The translations under genes and the position numbers were made by a program. Under the pieces are notes generated by a model. That model worked only from the letters and a program-made list of their open reading frames with translations, searched no databases and was not told where the DNA came from. From Penelope pileata (lineage: Eukaryota > Chordata > Aves > Galliformes > Cracidae), in NCBI GenBank assembly GCA_013396635.1, contig WBMW01003136.1, positions 46,574 to 110,573 on the forward strand: DNA of 64,000 nt. The letters run 5' to 3'. Positions 24,082 through 34,929 of this stretch are shown piece after piece; position 1 is the stretch's first letter, and every line of letters starts with the position of its first letter.

Positions 24082-25567
24082 ATGCTACATGGGACCAGAT
24101 AGGATTTACTCCAGAGTACTGAAGATGCTAGCAGATGATATAGCTGGACACCACTCTTAGCAATTTACCAAAAGTCATGAGAGTCTTGGGAGGTCCCTTC
24201 TGACTGGAAGCTAGCCGACATTATACCTATCTACACAAAGGGCATGAAAGAAGACCCAGGAAACTACATATCTGTTAGTCTAATCTCAGTCCTTGGAAAA
24301 GTTCTGGAGCAGACTATCCTGATGTATACTGAAACACATTTAAAGAACACAGCTATTTTCAGGTATAATCAATATAGGTTCATCAAGGAAAAGTCCTGCC
24401 TTAGTAATTTGAGATCCTGCTTAGTGGGTGAATGCAAGGGAGCAGATGTAATCTTTCTGGATTTTAGTAAGGCATTTGATACTGTCCCTCACAGTATCCT
24501 TCCAAACATATTGTCCAAATATGAGTTAAACAGATTCATCCTATGCTGGATGATTAACAGACTCAATGGTAGAGTTCAAAGTCTTGTAGTAAATGGAGTT
24601 ACATCTGTCTGATGGTTTGTCACTAGTGGTATTTTTCAGGACTCAATTTTAGGGTCAGTCCTATTCAACATTTTTATCAATTATATGAATGCAGGAGTGG
24701 AATACAATCTCAGCAAGTTTGCTGATGGTACTAAAATGGGAAATGCAGTTGACTCTCGCAAGGGATGAGAGGCCTTTCAGAGGAATCTGGATAGAATGAA
24801 TCACTGGGAGATTAGCAACAACATGAAGTTTAGCAGAGGTAAACACTGGGTTCAGCACCTGATACATAGTAATGCCAGACATATGTGCAGACTGTGAGTC
24901 CAGTGTCTGTAGAACAGCTCAGCAGTAAGGGATGCTGGTTGATAATAGGTTCAACGTGAGTCTGCAGTGTGCCCTGGCAGCCAAGAGGGCGAATTGCATC
25001 TGGGAGTTCAGCATAGTCAGCCAGTAAAGAGGTGGTTCTCCTGTTATGTCTAGTATTTGTGCAGATTCACCTTGAATATCATGTAGTTCTGCGCTTTACA
25101 ACAAAAAAAATGGGTTTAGAGAATGGATCCAGAAGAGGGCAACAAAGCTGGCAAAAGAGCTGGGAGGCATGACAAATGAAGAGAGGCTGAGGACTCTTGG
25201 GCTGTCTAGAGAAAAGAAGGCTAAGAGGTGACCTCATTGTTTTCCACCACTTCCCTGGGAGACGAATTGGAGAGGGAGGTGCCAGTCTCTTCTCCCTGGT
25301 AACCAGTGACAGATGCACAGGAACGGCACAAAGCTGTGCCAGGGGAGGTTCAGACAGAAGATTAGGAATGAATTCTTTACAATGAGGGTGGTCAAACACT
25401 GGAACAGGCTTTCTAGAGAAGTAGTTGATGCCCTGTGCTTATCAATGTTCAAGAGATGTTTGGACAATGCCCTCATTAATATGCTTTAATATTTGTTTAA
25501 TCCTGAAGAAGTCAGGTAATTGGACTAGATGATTTTTGTAGGTCCCCTCCAACTGAGCTATTCTGTA
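24082..25567 (+). mobile_element. CR1 LINE, 5'-truncated, about 1.5 kb, decayed
   Basis: Starts within the region upstream of the RT domain (GGGACCAGATAGGATTTACTCC resembles CR1 around the RT start). It continues through RT motifs and the C-terminal region (near 25137-25210), and ends at GGTCCCCTCCAACTGAG with a poor octamer tail (ATTCTGTAATC). Many stops and frameshifts mark it as an older copy. Confidence 0.93.
24244..24612 (+). pseudogene. CR1 ORF2 reverse transcriptase, fingers/palm part
   Basis: A 122-residue frame. Residues 1-20 (KEDPGNYISVSLISVLGK) match the CR1 DPGNYRPVSLTS block. Residues near 89-104 (VIFLDFSKAFDTVPHS) are RT motif A with its catalytic aspartate, and LVVNGV near the end precedes motif B. 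The frame is then broken. Motif C follows near 24716-24740 as SKFADGTKMG, where the second aspartate of FADD has become glycine. This copy is therefore catalytically dead as well as truncated. Confidence 0.92.
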
Positions 25568-26116
25568 ATCTATATAATGATTTGCAATAACTATTACTCA
25601 AAATCTTCCAAGTTTTTTTTTTTTGCTTAATATTCATCTAATTACAATGACCATTAATGTATTTAAAAACCAAGCCAAAATAGCAAAACCAAAGCAAAAT
25701 GAAGTCTGTTCCACATTATTGCATAGATTTGTACTAGGATGCAGCTGCTCTTTCTTTTTTCTTCATTAAAACAAATTCTGCATGGAAACACCAAAAAATG
25801 AATTTAACTGAAAATAACTTAGTTACAATTCAGAGTAAAAAGTGTATAATCAGGTTTTAACCTTATTCTAAAATTAAAGTTCACTGCAGTGTTCTTCATA
25901 ACAACAGCACAAGACTCAGAGAAAGCTGGCTAGATCTGAATAGCTACAGCTACATTTCATCATCAAAATGTCTCAGAGCTGTCAGGACATACTGCGCATT
26001 TAGACCACTTTTTTTCTTTTCAACAAATTTACTGGATGAATTATCTAGAAAGTGGAGAAAGGAGTTTCTTTTAGTTCTTTAAATTCATATTATTCAAATC
26101 TATTTTGAATAAAGAC
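25568..26116. other. AT-rich spacer between two CR1 copies
   Basis: No element recognised. It contains a T12 run near 25613. Confidence 0.6.
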
Positions 26117-27857
26117 AGGCCAAAGAGAAGGGAGAACTGGCTTCAACAGACATGCAGAAGGCTGAGATATTCAATGAGTTCTTTGCCTCAGTCTTCACTG
26201 GCAACCAGGATTCTCATGTCTCTCACATTCCTGAACCTCACATCCCTGAAACTCTAGGTGGGGGCTGAGGGATAAAAATCCCTCCCACTGTAAGAGCAAA
26301 GCAAGAATGAGACCGCCTCATGAGACTGAATATGTACAAGTCTACAGGGCTTGATGACATGCATCCCAAGGTCCTGAAGGAACTGGCTGGTGTGGTTGTC
26401 GAGCCACTCTACATCATATTTGAAAAGTAGTGGCTGTCAGGTAATGTCCTCAGTGACTGGAAAAAGGGAAATATCATTCCCATTTTTAAGAAAGGGAGAA
26501 AGGAAGACTTGGGGAACTACAGGCTTGTGAGCCTCACCTCAGTGCCTGGGGAGATCATGAAACAGATCTTCCTGAAAGGCATGTTAAGGTGCACGAGGGA
26601 AGAGCTAACCCGAGACAGCCCACATGGCTTCCCCAAGGGCAGATTGTACCTGACCAATCTGGTGGCCTTTTATGGAGTGATAGCATCGGTGGACAAAGAA
26701 AGCGCAACTGATGTCATCTACCAGGACTTGTGTAAGGCTTTGACATGGTCCCAACCTACATCCTTATCTCTAAATTGGAGAGATATGGGTTCAAAGGGTG
26801 AACTATTCAATGGATAAGGAATTGGTTGGAAGGTCGCAGCCAGAAGGTTGTGGTTAATAGCTCTATGTCCAGGCAGACGCTGGTCGTGAGTGGTGTCTCC
26901 CAGGGGTCTCTCTTGGGTCCAGTATGCTTTAACATCTTTATCAATGACATAGATGATGGGATCACATGTACCCTCATCAGGTCTGCAGACAACACCAATC
27001 TGAGTGCTGTAGTTGATACAATAAAAGGAAGGGATGTCATCCACAGCTCAAAAGGTGGGCCTATGTGAACCTAATGAAATCCAATAAGGCCAAGTGCAAG
27101 ATGTTGCACTTGTGTCATGGCAATCCCAGGTATGTATACATACTAGGAAAATAAATCCTTACAAGTAGCCCTGCCAAGAAGGACTTAGGGGTCCTGGTTG
27201 ATGAAAAACTTAGCAAGAGCCAGCAGTGCACACTTGCAGTCCAGAAGGCCAACACTATCCTGAGTTGCATTAAAAGAGAGGGATGGCCAGCATGGTGATT
27301 TTCCCTCTCTATTCTGCCCTTGTGAGGCCTGCATCCAGGCCTGGGGCCCCCAGAACACTAAAGATGTGAAACTTTTGGAGTGGATCCAGAGGAGGGCCCC
27401 AAAGATGGTCAGAGGGCTGGAGCACCTCTCCTACAAAGACAGAGTGAAAGAGTTGGGCTTCTTCAGCTTGAATAAGAGAAAGCTCCAGGGAGACCTCATT
27501 GTGGCTTTCCAATACTTTAAAGAGAGTTTATAACCAAGAGGGAAATCAGCCTTTTACGCAGGTAGATAGTGACAGGACAAGGGGGAATGGTTTTAAACTA
27601 AAAGAGGGGAGATTTAGATTAGATGTCGGAGAAATTTGTCACGGAGAGGGTGGTGAAGCGCTGGAACAGGTTGGCTAGATAAGCTGTGGATGCCCCATCC
27701 CTGGAGGTGTTCAAGGGCAGGTTGGATAGGTCCCTGGGCAGACTGATCTAGTGTTTGATCTACCGGTTGGTGACCCTGCCACAGGCAGGGTAGTTGGAAC
27801 TAGGTTATCTTTGAGGTCTCTTCCAACTCAATTCATTCTGTGATTCTGATTCTGATT
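26117..27857 (+). mobile_element. CR1 LINE, 5'-truncated, about 1.7 kb
   Basis: Longest uninterrupted CR1 in the window. It begins upstream of the RT domain (AGGCTGAGATATTCAATGAG and TTCTTTGCCTCAGTCTTCAC are CR1 linker landmarks). It passes through broken RT motifs and the C-terminal region, and ends with GGTCTCTTCCAACTCAATTC and ATTCTGTGATTCTGATT octamer-like tail. Several frameshifts and stops prevent any product. Confidence 0.95.
26509..27068 (+). pseudogene. CR1 ORF2 reverse transcriptase (frameshifted)
   Basis: The frame at 26509-26817 opens with GNYRLVSLTSVPGEIMKQI, a near-exact CR1 RT entry block, and reaches VIYQDLCKALT, where motif A is damaged. The next frame, 26826-27068, carries motif B (VVSGVSQGSLLGPVCFNIF) and a wrecked motif C, SADNTN instead of FADDTK. 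Both active-site motifs are lost, and the two frames differ by one shift near 26818. Confidence 0.93.
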
Positions 27858-28360
27858 TGTTTACAACAGCACAATCTGAATAATTACTTCTATGTTTTAC
27901 TTGACATTAAGTATGACAAAAAAAAGTGATTTTGCAGGGCATTTATATGTGAATCATTCACTAACTACTCCATTTGAAGCTTCCACTCAGCTACCTCTCT
28001 AGAACACTTTCCACAACTTACATAAAGATGTAATTGTTTATTTCCTCTAAATTAGTACATTCTGTGTTTTGAAAAGAGATCCTTGAAATATATGTTTGTA
28101 AAGGTCTAAACTGATGTTTTCTCTGTGTAGATTAAAAAAGAAAAAAGTATTTTTCAGAGGGGAAAATTAGCCAACTGAGTTCTCTGTTATAACACTATAT
28201 AAAGACCTGTTACATATCAGTCCTGCGAAGTAGAAACGGTCTTTTAAAACGGTAATAAATACATAATCACTAAATCATAATTTATATATTATTTTCATAG
28301 TAGAGTTTTTCAGCAAAGAATTAGAATTGATCAAAGTCAGACAGCATTTCTGCTATATGA
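27858..28360. other. AT-rich spacer
   Basis: No element or coding signal recognised between two CR1 copies. Confidence 0.6.
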
Positions 28361-28697
28361 CAGCCTTTGAGTGTTTAAAGGAAGCTTAGAAAAAAGATGG
28401 AGACAGACCTTTTACACAGTCTGATAATGGTAAGACAAGGGGGAATGGTAAAAGATAGGACATTTAGGTGAGACATTAGGAAGAAATTCTTTACTCGGAG
28501 GGTGGTGAGACACTAGAACAGCTTTCCCAGCGAAGACGTGGATGCCCCATCTCTGGGTGTGTTCAAGGCCAGGTTGGATGGAGCCCTGGAAAACCTAATC
28601 TAGTGGGTAGAAAGCCTGCCCATGGTAGAGGAATTGGAACTAGAACTACATTCCAACCATTCTAGGATTTTAGGATTCTATGCATCTATGATTCTAC
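28361..28697 (+). mobile_element. CR1 LINE 3' end
   Basis: Landmarks in order: GTAAGACAAGGGGGAATGG, ATTCTTTACTCGGAGGGTGG, GATGCCCCATCTCTGG, AAGGCCAGGTTGGATGGAGC, and a tail rich in ATTCTA/TATG near 28660-28695. Only the last 0.34 kb of the element is present. Confidence 0.94.
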
Positions 28698-29360
28698 ATT
28701 TTTAAATGTAGAATCTTTATTCATACAGAAAGTAAAGAATATGAAGATTGTAGAAGGTGAAAAATGATTGTATTTTTAAGAACTGTAATCTTTTATTGCA
28801 AAATAAGGTAAGGTTTCAGCAGAATTATAGCAGAAATGAAGACAGTATTTCTTTACATCTAACTTGGCATGCATATAAAAGAATCAAAATAATTCATTAT
28901 ATTGAAAAAAATTAATCTAATCCAATCTTTCCAAGCCGTAAGTAAAAGTTTTTGGCAGCATACTATAGGGATTCAATTTGGGATCATATCTAATTCTTTA
29001 TATGAGTTATTAAGTAAGTAATATTTAAAGATAAGCATTATCAAAGTAAAATATGGATTTTTAATTTAAAGAAGAAACATAATTCTAAATCCTGAGAAAT
29101 ATGGACACACTTGAAACCATAACAAAATAGCGTGAGCAGCAGTAAATTCTTTTTTCTTATTCATTGCCTTAAAAATTGTTCAATTTTTGTGTTAAAGGAA
29201 CATGGAAAAAGCATGTGCTGAACACACTGTTGATGTACAGGAAATAAAACTATGTATCTGAAATGAGTTTTACATGTTTGTAGTTTTGGTCATATGTCTA
29301 ATGGACACAGTTTAACATATTTATGAGTGTTCAACAGCTGATTTCTCAGATAAACACATA
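28698..29360. other. AT-rich spacer
   Basis: No element or coding signal recognised. Confidence 0.6.
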
Positions 29361-30163
29361 ATTATGGAATGGTTTAGGTTCAAAGGGACCTCTGGAGGTC
29401 ATCTGGCCAGCACCCAGAGGATCACCCAGATCAGACCCAGAGCAGGTCACTCATGACTATATCCAGATGGTTTTTGATGATCTCCAAGGAGGGAGACTCC
29501 TCAACATCTTTGTGCAATCTGTGTTAGTTCTCACTTACCCACACAGTAATGAAGTTCTTTTTGATTTTCAGAGGGAATATCCTGTGCTTTTCCTGTCACT
29601 GGGCATCAGTGAAAAGAGCCTTGATCTGTCCCCTTCACACCCTCTCTTCAGGTATTTGTAGACATTGATAAGATCCATCCCTGCAAGCCTCCTCTTCTCC
29701 AGGCTAAAAAGTCCCATCTCTATCAGCCTCTGCTCATAGGAGGGGTGTTTCAGTCCCTTAATCATCTTTGAAACCATTTTTTGGACTTTCTGCAATGCAT
29801 TCACATCTATCTTATACTGTGGAGATGAGTACCAGACCCAGTACTTCAGGTGTGGCCTCACCAATGCTGAGCAGAGGAGAAGGATCACCTCCCTAGACCC
29901 CCTGGCAATATTTTGCTTAATGTAGCCAAAAATATTGATAGCTTTCTTAGCGGCAAGGGCACATTGCTGGCTCATTTTCAAGTTGGTGTCCACCAGGACT
30001 CCTGGGTCCTTTTCTGCAGAACTGCTTTCCAGCTGAGCAGCCCCAAGAATGTGCTGGTGTCTGGAGTTTTTTCTCCTCAGGTTCAGGACTTTGCATTTCT
30101 CCTTGTTGAACTGAATGAGATTAGTGTCAGCCATACAGCCTATCAGTCCAAATGGCTGCATGA
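29361..30163 (-). mobile_element. CR1 LINE, 3' portion of an interrupted copy
   Basis: The reversed 3' block (GGGACCTCTGGAGGTCATCT) lies at the left edge and RT C-terminal sequence lies to the right. At 30120-30163 the minus strand reads through sequence equivalent to the stretch just after RT motif C. The same CR1 appears to resume at 30906, where the minus strand carries the sequence immediately before this point. I therefore read 29361-31830 as one minus-strand CR1 split by a later plus-strand CR1. Confidence 0.92.
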
Positions 30164-30263
30164 GCAACATGAGCCAACAGTGTGCCCAGGTGGCCAAGAA
30201 GGCCAACGACACCCTGTCCTGCATCAGAAATAGTGTGGCCAGCAGGAGCAGGGAGGTGATCAT
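29568..30263 (-). pseudogene. CR1 ORF2 reverse transcriptase C-terminal region, long open frame
   Basis: A 231-residue minus-strand frame, one of the longest in the window. About the first 33 residues come from the inserted plus-strand CR1 read backwards and are meaningless. The rest is real CR1: IQFNKEKCKVLNL, AEKDPGVLV, QQCALAAKKA, SREVILLLCSALVRPHLKY and SLEKRRLAGMDLINVYKYL. It lacks the catalytic palm, so it encodes no active enzyme. The apparent start codon lies in the neighbouring element and is spurious. Confidence 0.92.
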
Positions 30264-30627
30264 CCCCCTGTACTCTGCTCTGGTGAGGCCGCACCTCGAG
30301 TACTGTGTTCAGTTTTGGGCCCTTCACTACAAGAAAGACATCAAGGCCCTGGAACATGTCCAGAGAAGGGCAACAAAACTGGTGAGGGGTCTAGAGCACA
30401 AGTCTGTGCTATCTGAGGAGCAGCTGAGGGAGCTGGGATTGTTTAGTCTGGAAAAGAGGAGGCTCAGGGGAGACCTCATCGCACTCTACAACTTCCTGAA
30501 GGGAGATTGTGATGAGGAGGGGGTTGGCCTCTTCTCCCAGATAACTAGTGATAGGATGAGATTTAGATTAGATGTTGGAGAAATTTGTCACAGAGAGGAT
30601 GGTGAAGCGCTGGAACAGGTTGGCTAG
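30115..30627 (+). pseudogene. CR1 ORF2 C-terminal region, open frame
   Basis: A 170-residue frame. Residues from about 18 onward are CR1: MSQQCAQVAKKANDTLSC, SREVIIPLYSALVRPHLEYC, then KALEHVQRRATKLVRGLEH and LGLFSLEKRRLRGDLIALYN. The tail from about residue 148 comes from the repeated block at 30558-30646. The first ~17 residues come from the interrupted minus-strand element. No RT active site is included. Confidence 0.9.
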
Positions 30628-30905
30628 GTAAGCTGTGGATGCTCCACAAGTTGGCCACAAGTTGTGCCAGGGGAGATTCAAGTTAGATGTATGGAAAAAC
30701 TTCTCTGAAAGAGTGGTCAGGCACTGGAATAGCCTGCCCAGGGAAGTGGTGGAATCACCCTCCCTGGTGGTGTTCAAAAAATGTCTGGCTGAGGGGCTGA
30801 GGGATATGGTTTAGTAGTTTAGTGGAAAATATTGGTGGTAGGAGGACGGTTAGACTAGATGATCTCGTAGGTCCTTTCCAATCTAGTGATTCTATGATTC
30901 TATGG
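30164..30905 (+). mobile_element. CR1 LINE inserted into the minus-strand CR1, with a repeated internal block
   Basis: Plus-strand CR1 truncated in the RT C-terminal region (AACATGAGCCAACAGTGTGC), ending with GATTCTATGATTCTATGG at the right edge. It lies head to head inside the minus-strand copy. The 89-bp block 30558-30646 is about 94% identical to 27609-27697 in the CR1 at 26117. It is followed at 30647-30780 by a second, diverged version of the same CR1 region (GTGCCAGGGGAGATTCAAG, GGCACTGGAATAGCCTGCCC). The copy therefore carries the region twice, from two lineages. Confidence 0.9.
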
Positions 30906-31830
30906 CTCTCTGGTGAGTCGGTTCCTCTACACTGTTTTGTGTTGTCTGAATTTACTGACAATGCACTCTATTTGGATTGATAATGAAGATGTTAAACAGG
31001 ACTGGACCCACAATTGACTTGACTAGCTGACTAGACTGCAGTTCCCTGGGTCCTCCTTGTTGCTCTTGGCACACTACCAAGCAGGTACTTGAAAAGCCCA
31101 AACTCTGCTCTCATGAAGTCCAGAGCTGTTAGTTTACCATGTGCGCTCCTCACTACCCTATGGAACTTGAACTCCACCATTTCATGGTTACTGTAGCCAA
31201 GACTGCCTTTGATCTTTACATTCCCAACAAGCTTCTTTTTGTTTGTAAGAATGATGAACAGTGTAGCACTTCTTCTTGTTGGATCATCTATCACATGGAG
31301 AAGGAAGTAATCCAACACATTCCAAGAACTTCCCAGATTGCTTATGCCCTGCTGTATTGTCTGCCCAACAGATATGGGGATGGTTAAAGTACTCCATGAG
31401 GACCAGGGCTTGTGAACATGAGGCTGCGCATATGTCTGAAGAGGGCATCATCCACTTGTTTATCCTGGTTAGGTTGTCTGCAGCAGTCCCTCACTATAAT
31501 ATTGCTTGATTCTGTCTTCTCTTTAATTGTAATCCATAAATTCTCTGTTGGCTCCTCATCCATCACCAAGCAGAGCTCCATGCACTCCAGCTGGTCTCAG
31601 TGGGCAATACTCCTCTCTCATCTTCCTAGCCTGTCCTTCCTAACGAGCCTGTCTGTATCTTTCCATTGCAACACTAATTATGAGAGCCATCCCACCCTAG
31701 CTCTGTGATCCCAATAAGATTGCAGCCCTGCAACACGTCACTGACTCACTTAGTCTAAAACCCAAAATGCATGTGTTAATTTAAGAGGGGCACTACAGCA
31801 TGTTGGGTTCCTAGAAAGTGTTTGGGGGAT
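30906..31830 (-). mobile_element. CR1 LINE, 5' portion of the interrupted copy, with internal deletion
   Basis: From 30906 to about 31027 the minus strand reads as the CR1 region around RT motif C (GTCCTGTTTAACATCTTCAT and TGCATTGTCAGTAAATTC). At about 31027 it jumps to the CR1 endonuclease domain, which then runs to about 31760, with decayed upstream sequence to about 31830. Roughly the whole linker and N-terminal RT are deleted. The right boundary is unclear and could extend towards 31950. Confidence 0.85.
31031..31740 (-). pseudogene. CR1 ORF2 APE-type endonuclease domain (broken)
   Basis: Read right to left, the minus strand gives ITELGWDGSHN near 31690-31725 (consensus ITETWWDGSH, containing the catalytic glutamate), then ELCLVMDEEPTENLWITIK at 31581 leftwards. 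Next come VDDALFRHM and the frame 31031-31318 with DDPTRRSATLFIILTNK and GSLGYSNHEMVEFKF. The last is the SDHE-type motif carrying the catalytic histidine. At least three frame breaks separate these parts. It is the only CR1 endonuclease segment I see in the window. Confidence 0.88.
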
Positions 31831-34390
31831 TTCTCCACTGTGGTACCTTGATAGGCATTTCTTTGGTGTTCTGCTAGTGCTGGAGGTGACCCCACTTAAT
31901 CTATATTTGGTTGATTTTGTGATCCCTCCCTATCACATCACTCATGTCCTTTGTTCAGAAAACTTTTGCATTATTCTTTCACTGGGCTGATGATCACCCC
32001 TTGTCTCCCCCCTTCTTCCTTGTTTGAAGTCCTCCTTATAAAAGCTGGAGCTCTTATGAGGAAAAAAAAAAGCCCTCTGGGGGATAACAACAACAAAAAC
32101 CCAGCATGTTTTGCCCTACTTAGAGCATATGTTTCATTTTCAGGGTTTTGTTTCTTTTTAACTATAGAATGCAATTATTTTCCTAATAGAATTTTGAAAC
32201 AAATTGTTGATGGATTCCTGCCATCTAATTTTAGCCACCTTGTTGAAGGATCTAAGTTAGAAACACTGCATGAAATTCAAAATATCAAATTCATGCATCT
32301 AACTTGGACTTGCCAGATGGTCTAATCTGACTGTCAGTATTTGTTAGTTTCTGTACTACAGTGCTGACAGACCATGAAAAGTCATATATGTTCAGCTTCC
32401 AGAAGGTGCAGAATCTGCTTCTGCACAAAAAATCAGAAAAAAAATCAGAGCAACTATATTGTTATCACTTAAATGTGTATTTCACCATTTATTCTCAGTT
32501 TCTAAACTAGATTTTCAAATGGGGATCCGTGTTGCTTACTATGCATTAATATTAGAAATTACTTTTAGAATGTAATGCCAATAAGCAGAAGCTGAAAAGC
32601 CAGATTCAATAAAACATTTGGTGTGAGATTTTCCTCTACATTTTTAAGAAAACCACAATGTCAGTATGACACAATTACTCATGCTCTTTTATAGCCAATG
32701 AAGAGAAACACACTTAAAGGGCAGAATTCATTTGACGTTAGATATCTATCGTAGGATGAAATGAGTCATACTCCTTAACAGCCTCTTCCTTCCACCAAAT
32801 AATCTAAAAGAAGAAAGAGAAATCTAACTGATAAATTCTTGTTGAGATATCCACAGAGGAGATTTTGGTGACTGGATTCAATTGCGTAACACATATGCCT
32901 TCAGCAACATTTGAGATGATCTTGGGTACCTGAGACTGGTTACTGAAGCTGGAAGATTGATCACAGGGCTTCTGGCCTTCTAAACTACCCACTGGAAAAC
33001 AAATAGTGTATTCAAGGGCATGTTAAAAGATACTAAACATCAAAGTTTAAGCAAATGAATGTAGCTCTTGAAAATGGTTGCAAAGACAAAGATGAAAAGA
33101 GTGAGTTAAACAAAATAATGGTGTCAAAGCAGAAATGAAAAAGCCAGGAATTTGTACCCTTCTTAAATATTTTATCTTGTACATTTTCACTTGATGAAGA
33201 GTCACAAGACAAATACCACATTCCTTAGGCAATCAAAAGCATTTAGTAAGTTGAAGATAAAAACAAATTCCCAGAGTTGCCACTTCTCCATTACAGAACA
33301 GCCATATAAAGTGGACCTCAGAGCCGTGCAAGATGTTAGGCTCGACTGTGCTTTTTTTCATTTTTTTTCATGTTTTTCTTCTTTTTTCTTTTTTGTCCTG
33401 GTGATTCTATTTATTTAGGTATGTACAAAATAGGCACCTCAATTTGAATAGTTATCTAATTTCTATTGTGGTATGTAGATAGCAAATATGGACAAACAAA
33501 AATTGTAATTAATTTGGTAATTTATCTCACTTCACAGCTCTCTTTGAAGTCCTTCATTGGCACTATTCATTCTATTACTTTTGTCAGGCATAAATGACAA
33601 AGCTGCAGCATAGAAGTTGTGCTTGACCTGCTTATGAGTTGTAGGGCTATACTACACAAAGCATAAGCAAAGATTAAAATAGTTTTGTGAGATAGATTGA
33701 AGAGAACCTCGGGGAGGACTACAAAAAGCTTCATTGTAATACAGTGATTAGTCTCTCAAAGATGGTTAAAAAATTCTATCTTAAAAAAAAAAATCTACCA
33801 CAGTGCTAAACAGTAACAAAAAAAGTTCTTAAGAATATATTAGAGAACATTCTTGCTTTGTCAGAAATACAGACTAAAATTGTACCTATTTTTATGCATC
33901 CAATTCTATGATTCTGTAAATCTGAAGTTAAACATATTAAAATATATATGAGAGTCTGATTCTAGTGCATGGATTGCTGTGATATCTACAGAGATAAGTG
34001 ATTATTATCACTAAAATTATATAATGGTAGTAGAAAAATTTGTAAGTAAAATCAAAACCGCAAAAATAAAAATGGTTCTGGTATCTAAAATCATACTCCT
34101 TATTCTGCAAAGCTGCCTTTCACATTTTTATTTCAAGTAATCTCTTAATGTTATATAATGTTATATAATACATTTTATATAAAAATGTATAAGTAATATA
34201 ATTATGTATAATATAAAATATAATGTAACATTAAGTATTATAGATATGTATGTTTTAGTTTACTTTTGGCTTTTCAAATGTATCTGTCATCGTATTTTTG
34301 CTATTATCAGGAATTATGACCTTAGAATAGTCTAAAAAAAAACAAGGATAGAAGTTTATATATTTTAACAATGAGTTTTGTTACTATTTA
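31831..34390. other. Anonymous DNA, partly AT-rich
   Basis: The first ~150 bp may still be CR1 5' sequence. A 124-residue plus frame at 31951-32325 has no recognisable motif. The CCAATTCTATGATTCTGTA at 33899-33917 resembles a bare CR1 octamer tail. An AT-rich inverted repeat is listed separately. Confidence 0.55.
34144..34235. repeat. AT-rich imperfect inverted repeat
   Basis: CTTAATGTTA at 34144-34153 is the exact reverse complement of TAACATTAAG at 34226-34235. Between them TACATTTTATATAAAAATGTA forms a further hairpin. It may be a decayed short palindromic element or simple AT low complexity. Confidence 0.6.
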
Positions 34391-34412
34391 GCACTGTGGT
34401 GTTCCTCAGGGA

Positions 34413-34877
34413 TTGGTACTGGGACCAGTACTGTTTAACATCTTTGTCGGAGACATGGACAGTGGGATCGAATGTATCCTCAGCAAGTTTGCAGATGATG
34501 CCAAGCTGTGTAGTGCAGTCGACACACCAGAGGGAAGGGATGCCATCCAGAGGGACCTGGACAGGCTTGAGAGGTGGGCCCATGCCAACCTCATGAAGTT
34601 CAACAAAGCCAGGTGCAAGGTCCTGCACCTGGGTCAGGGCAATCCCAAGCACGCATACAGGCTGGGTGGAGAATGGCTTGCGAGTAGGCCTGAGGAGAAG
34701 GATTTGGGGGTGTGTGTTCATGAGAAACTCAACATGAGCCGGCAGTGTGCACTTGAAGCCCAGAAGGCCAGCCAGATCCTGGGCTGCATCAGGAGAAGCA
34801 TGGCCAGCAGGTCGAGGGAGGTGATTCTGCCTCTCTACTCTGCTCTCGTGAGACCTNGGGGGTTTGGAACAAGATGA
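34413..34877 (+). pseudogene. CR1 ORF2 reverse transcriptase, motif C onward
   Basis: An open frame of 154 residues beginning VLGPVLFNIFVGDMDSG and containing SKFADDAKLC, so the FADD catalytic pair is intact. It then gives DRLERWAHANLMKFNKARC and MSRQCALEAQKASQILGC. Stop-free coding up to the N suggests a younger copy than those at 24-28 kb. The last seven residues are made from sequence after the gap and are artificial. Confidence 0.92.
34857..34857. other. Single-N assembly join inside CR1
   Basis: The N separates CR1 RT C-terminal sequence from the CR1 3' terminus with nothing between them. This is best explained by two contigs joined at a repeat. Confidence 0.85.
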
Positions 34878-34929
34878 TCTCTAAGGTCCCTTCCGACTTG
34901 AACCATTCTATGATTCTGTTCTATGATTC

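Larger units (their letters stand above)
34391..34929 (+). mobile_element. CR1 LINE with an assembly join at 34857
   Basis: Begins at CR1 RT motif B (GTGTTCCTCAGGGATTGG) and continues with high similarity to CR1 until GAGACCT at 34856. A single N follows, then GGGGGTTTGGAACAAG and the normal 3' end. Comparison with the copy at 16993-17780 suggests about 0.5 kb of CR1 is missing at the N. The tail is ATTCTATGATTCTGTTCTATGATT. Confidence 0.94.

Noticed and set aside
26718..27044. 108-residue minus-strand frame
   Set aside because: Antisense of the CR1 at 26117-27857.
31951..32325. 124-residue plus-strand frame
   Set aside because: No recognisable domain and low-complexity lysine/asparagine stretch. 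Part of it may be decayed CR1 5' sequence read backwards.
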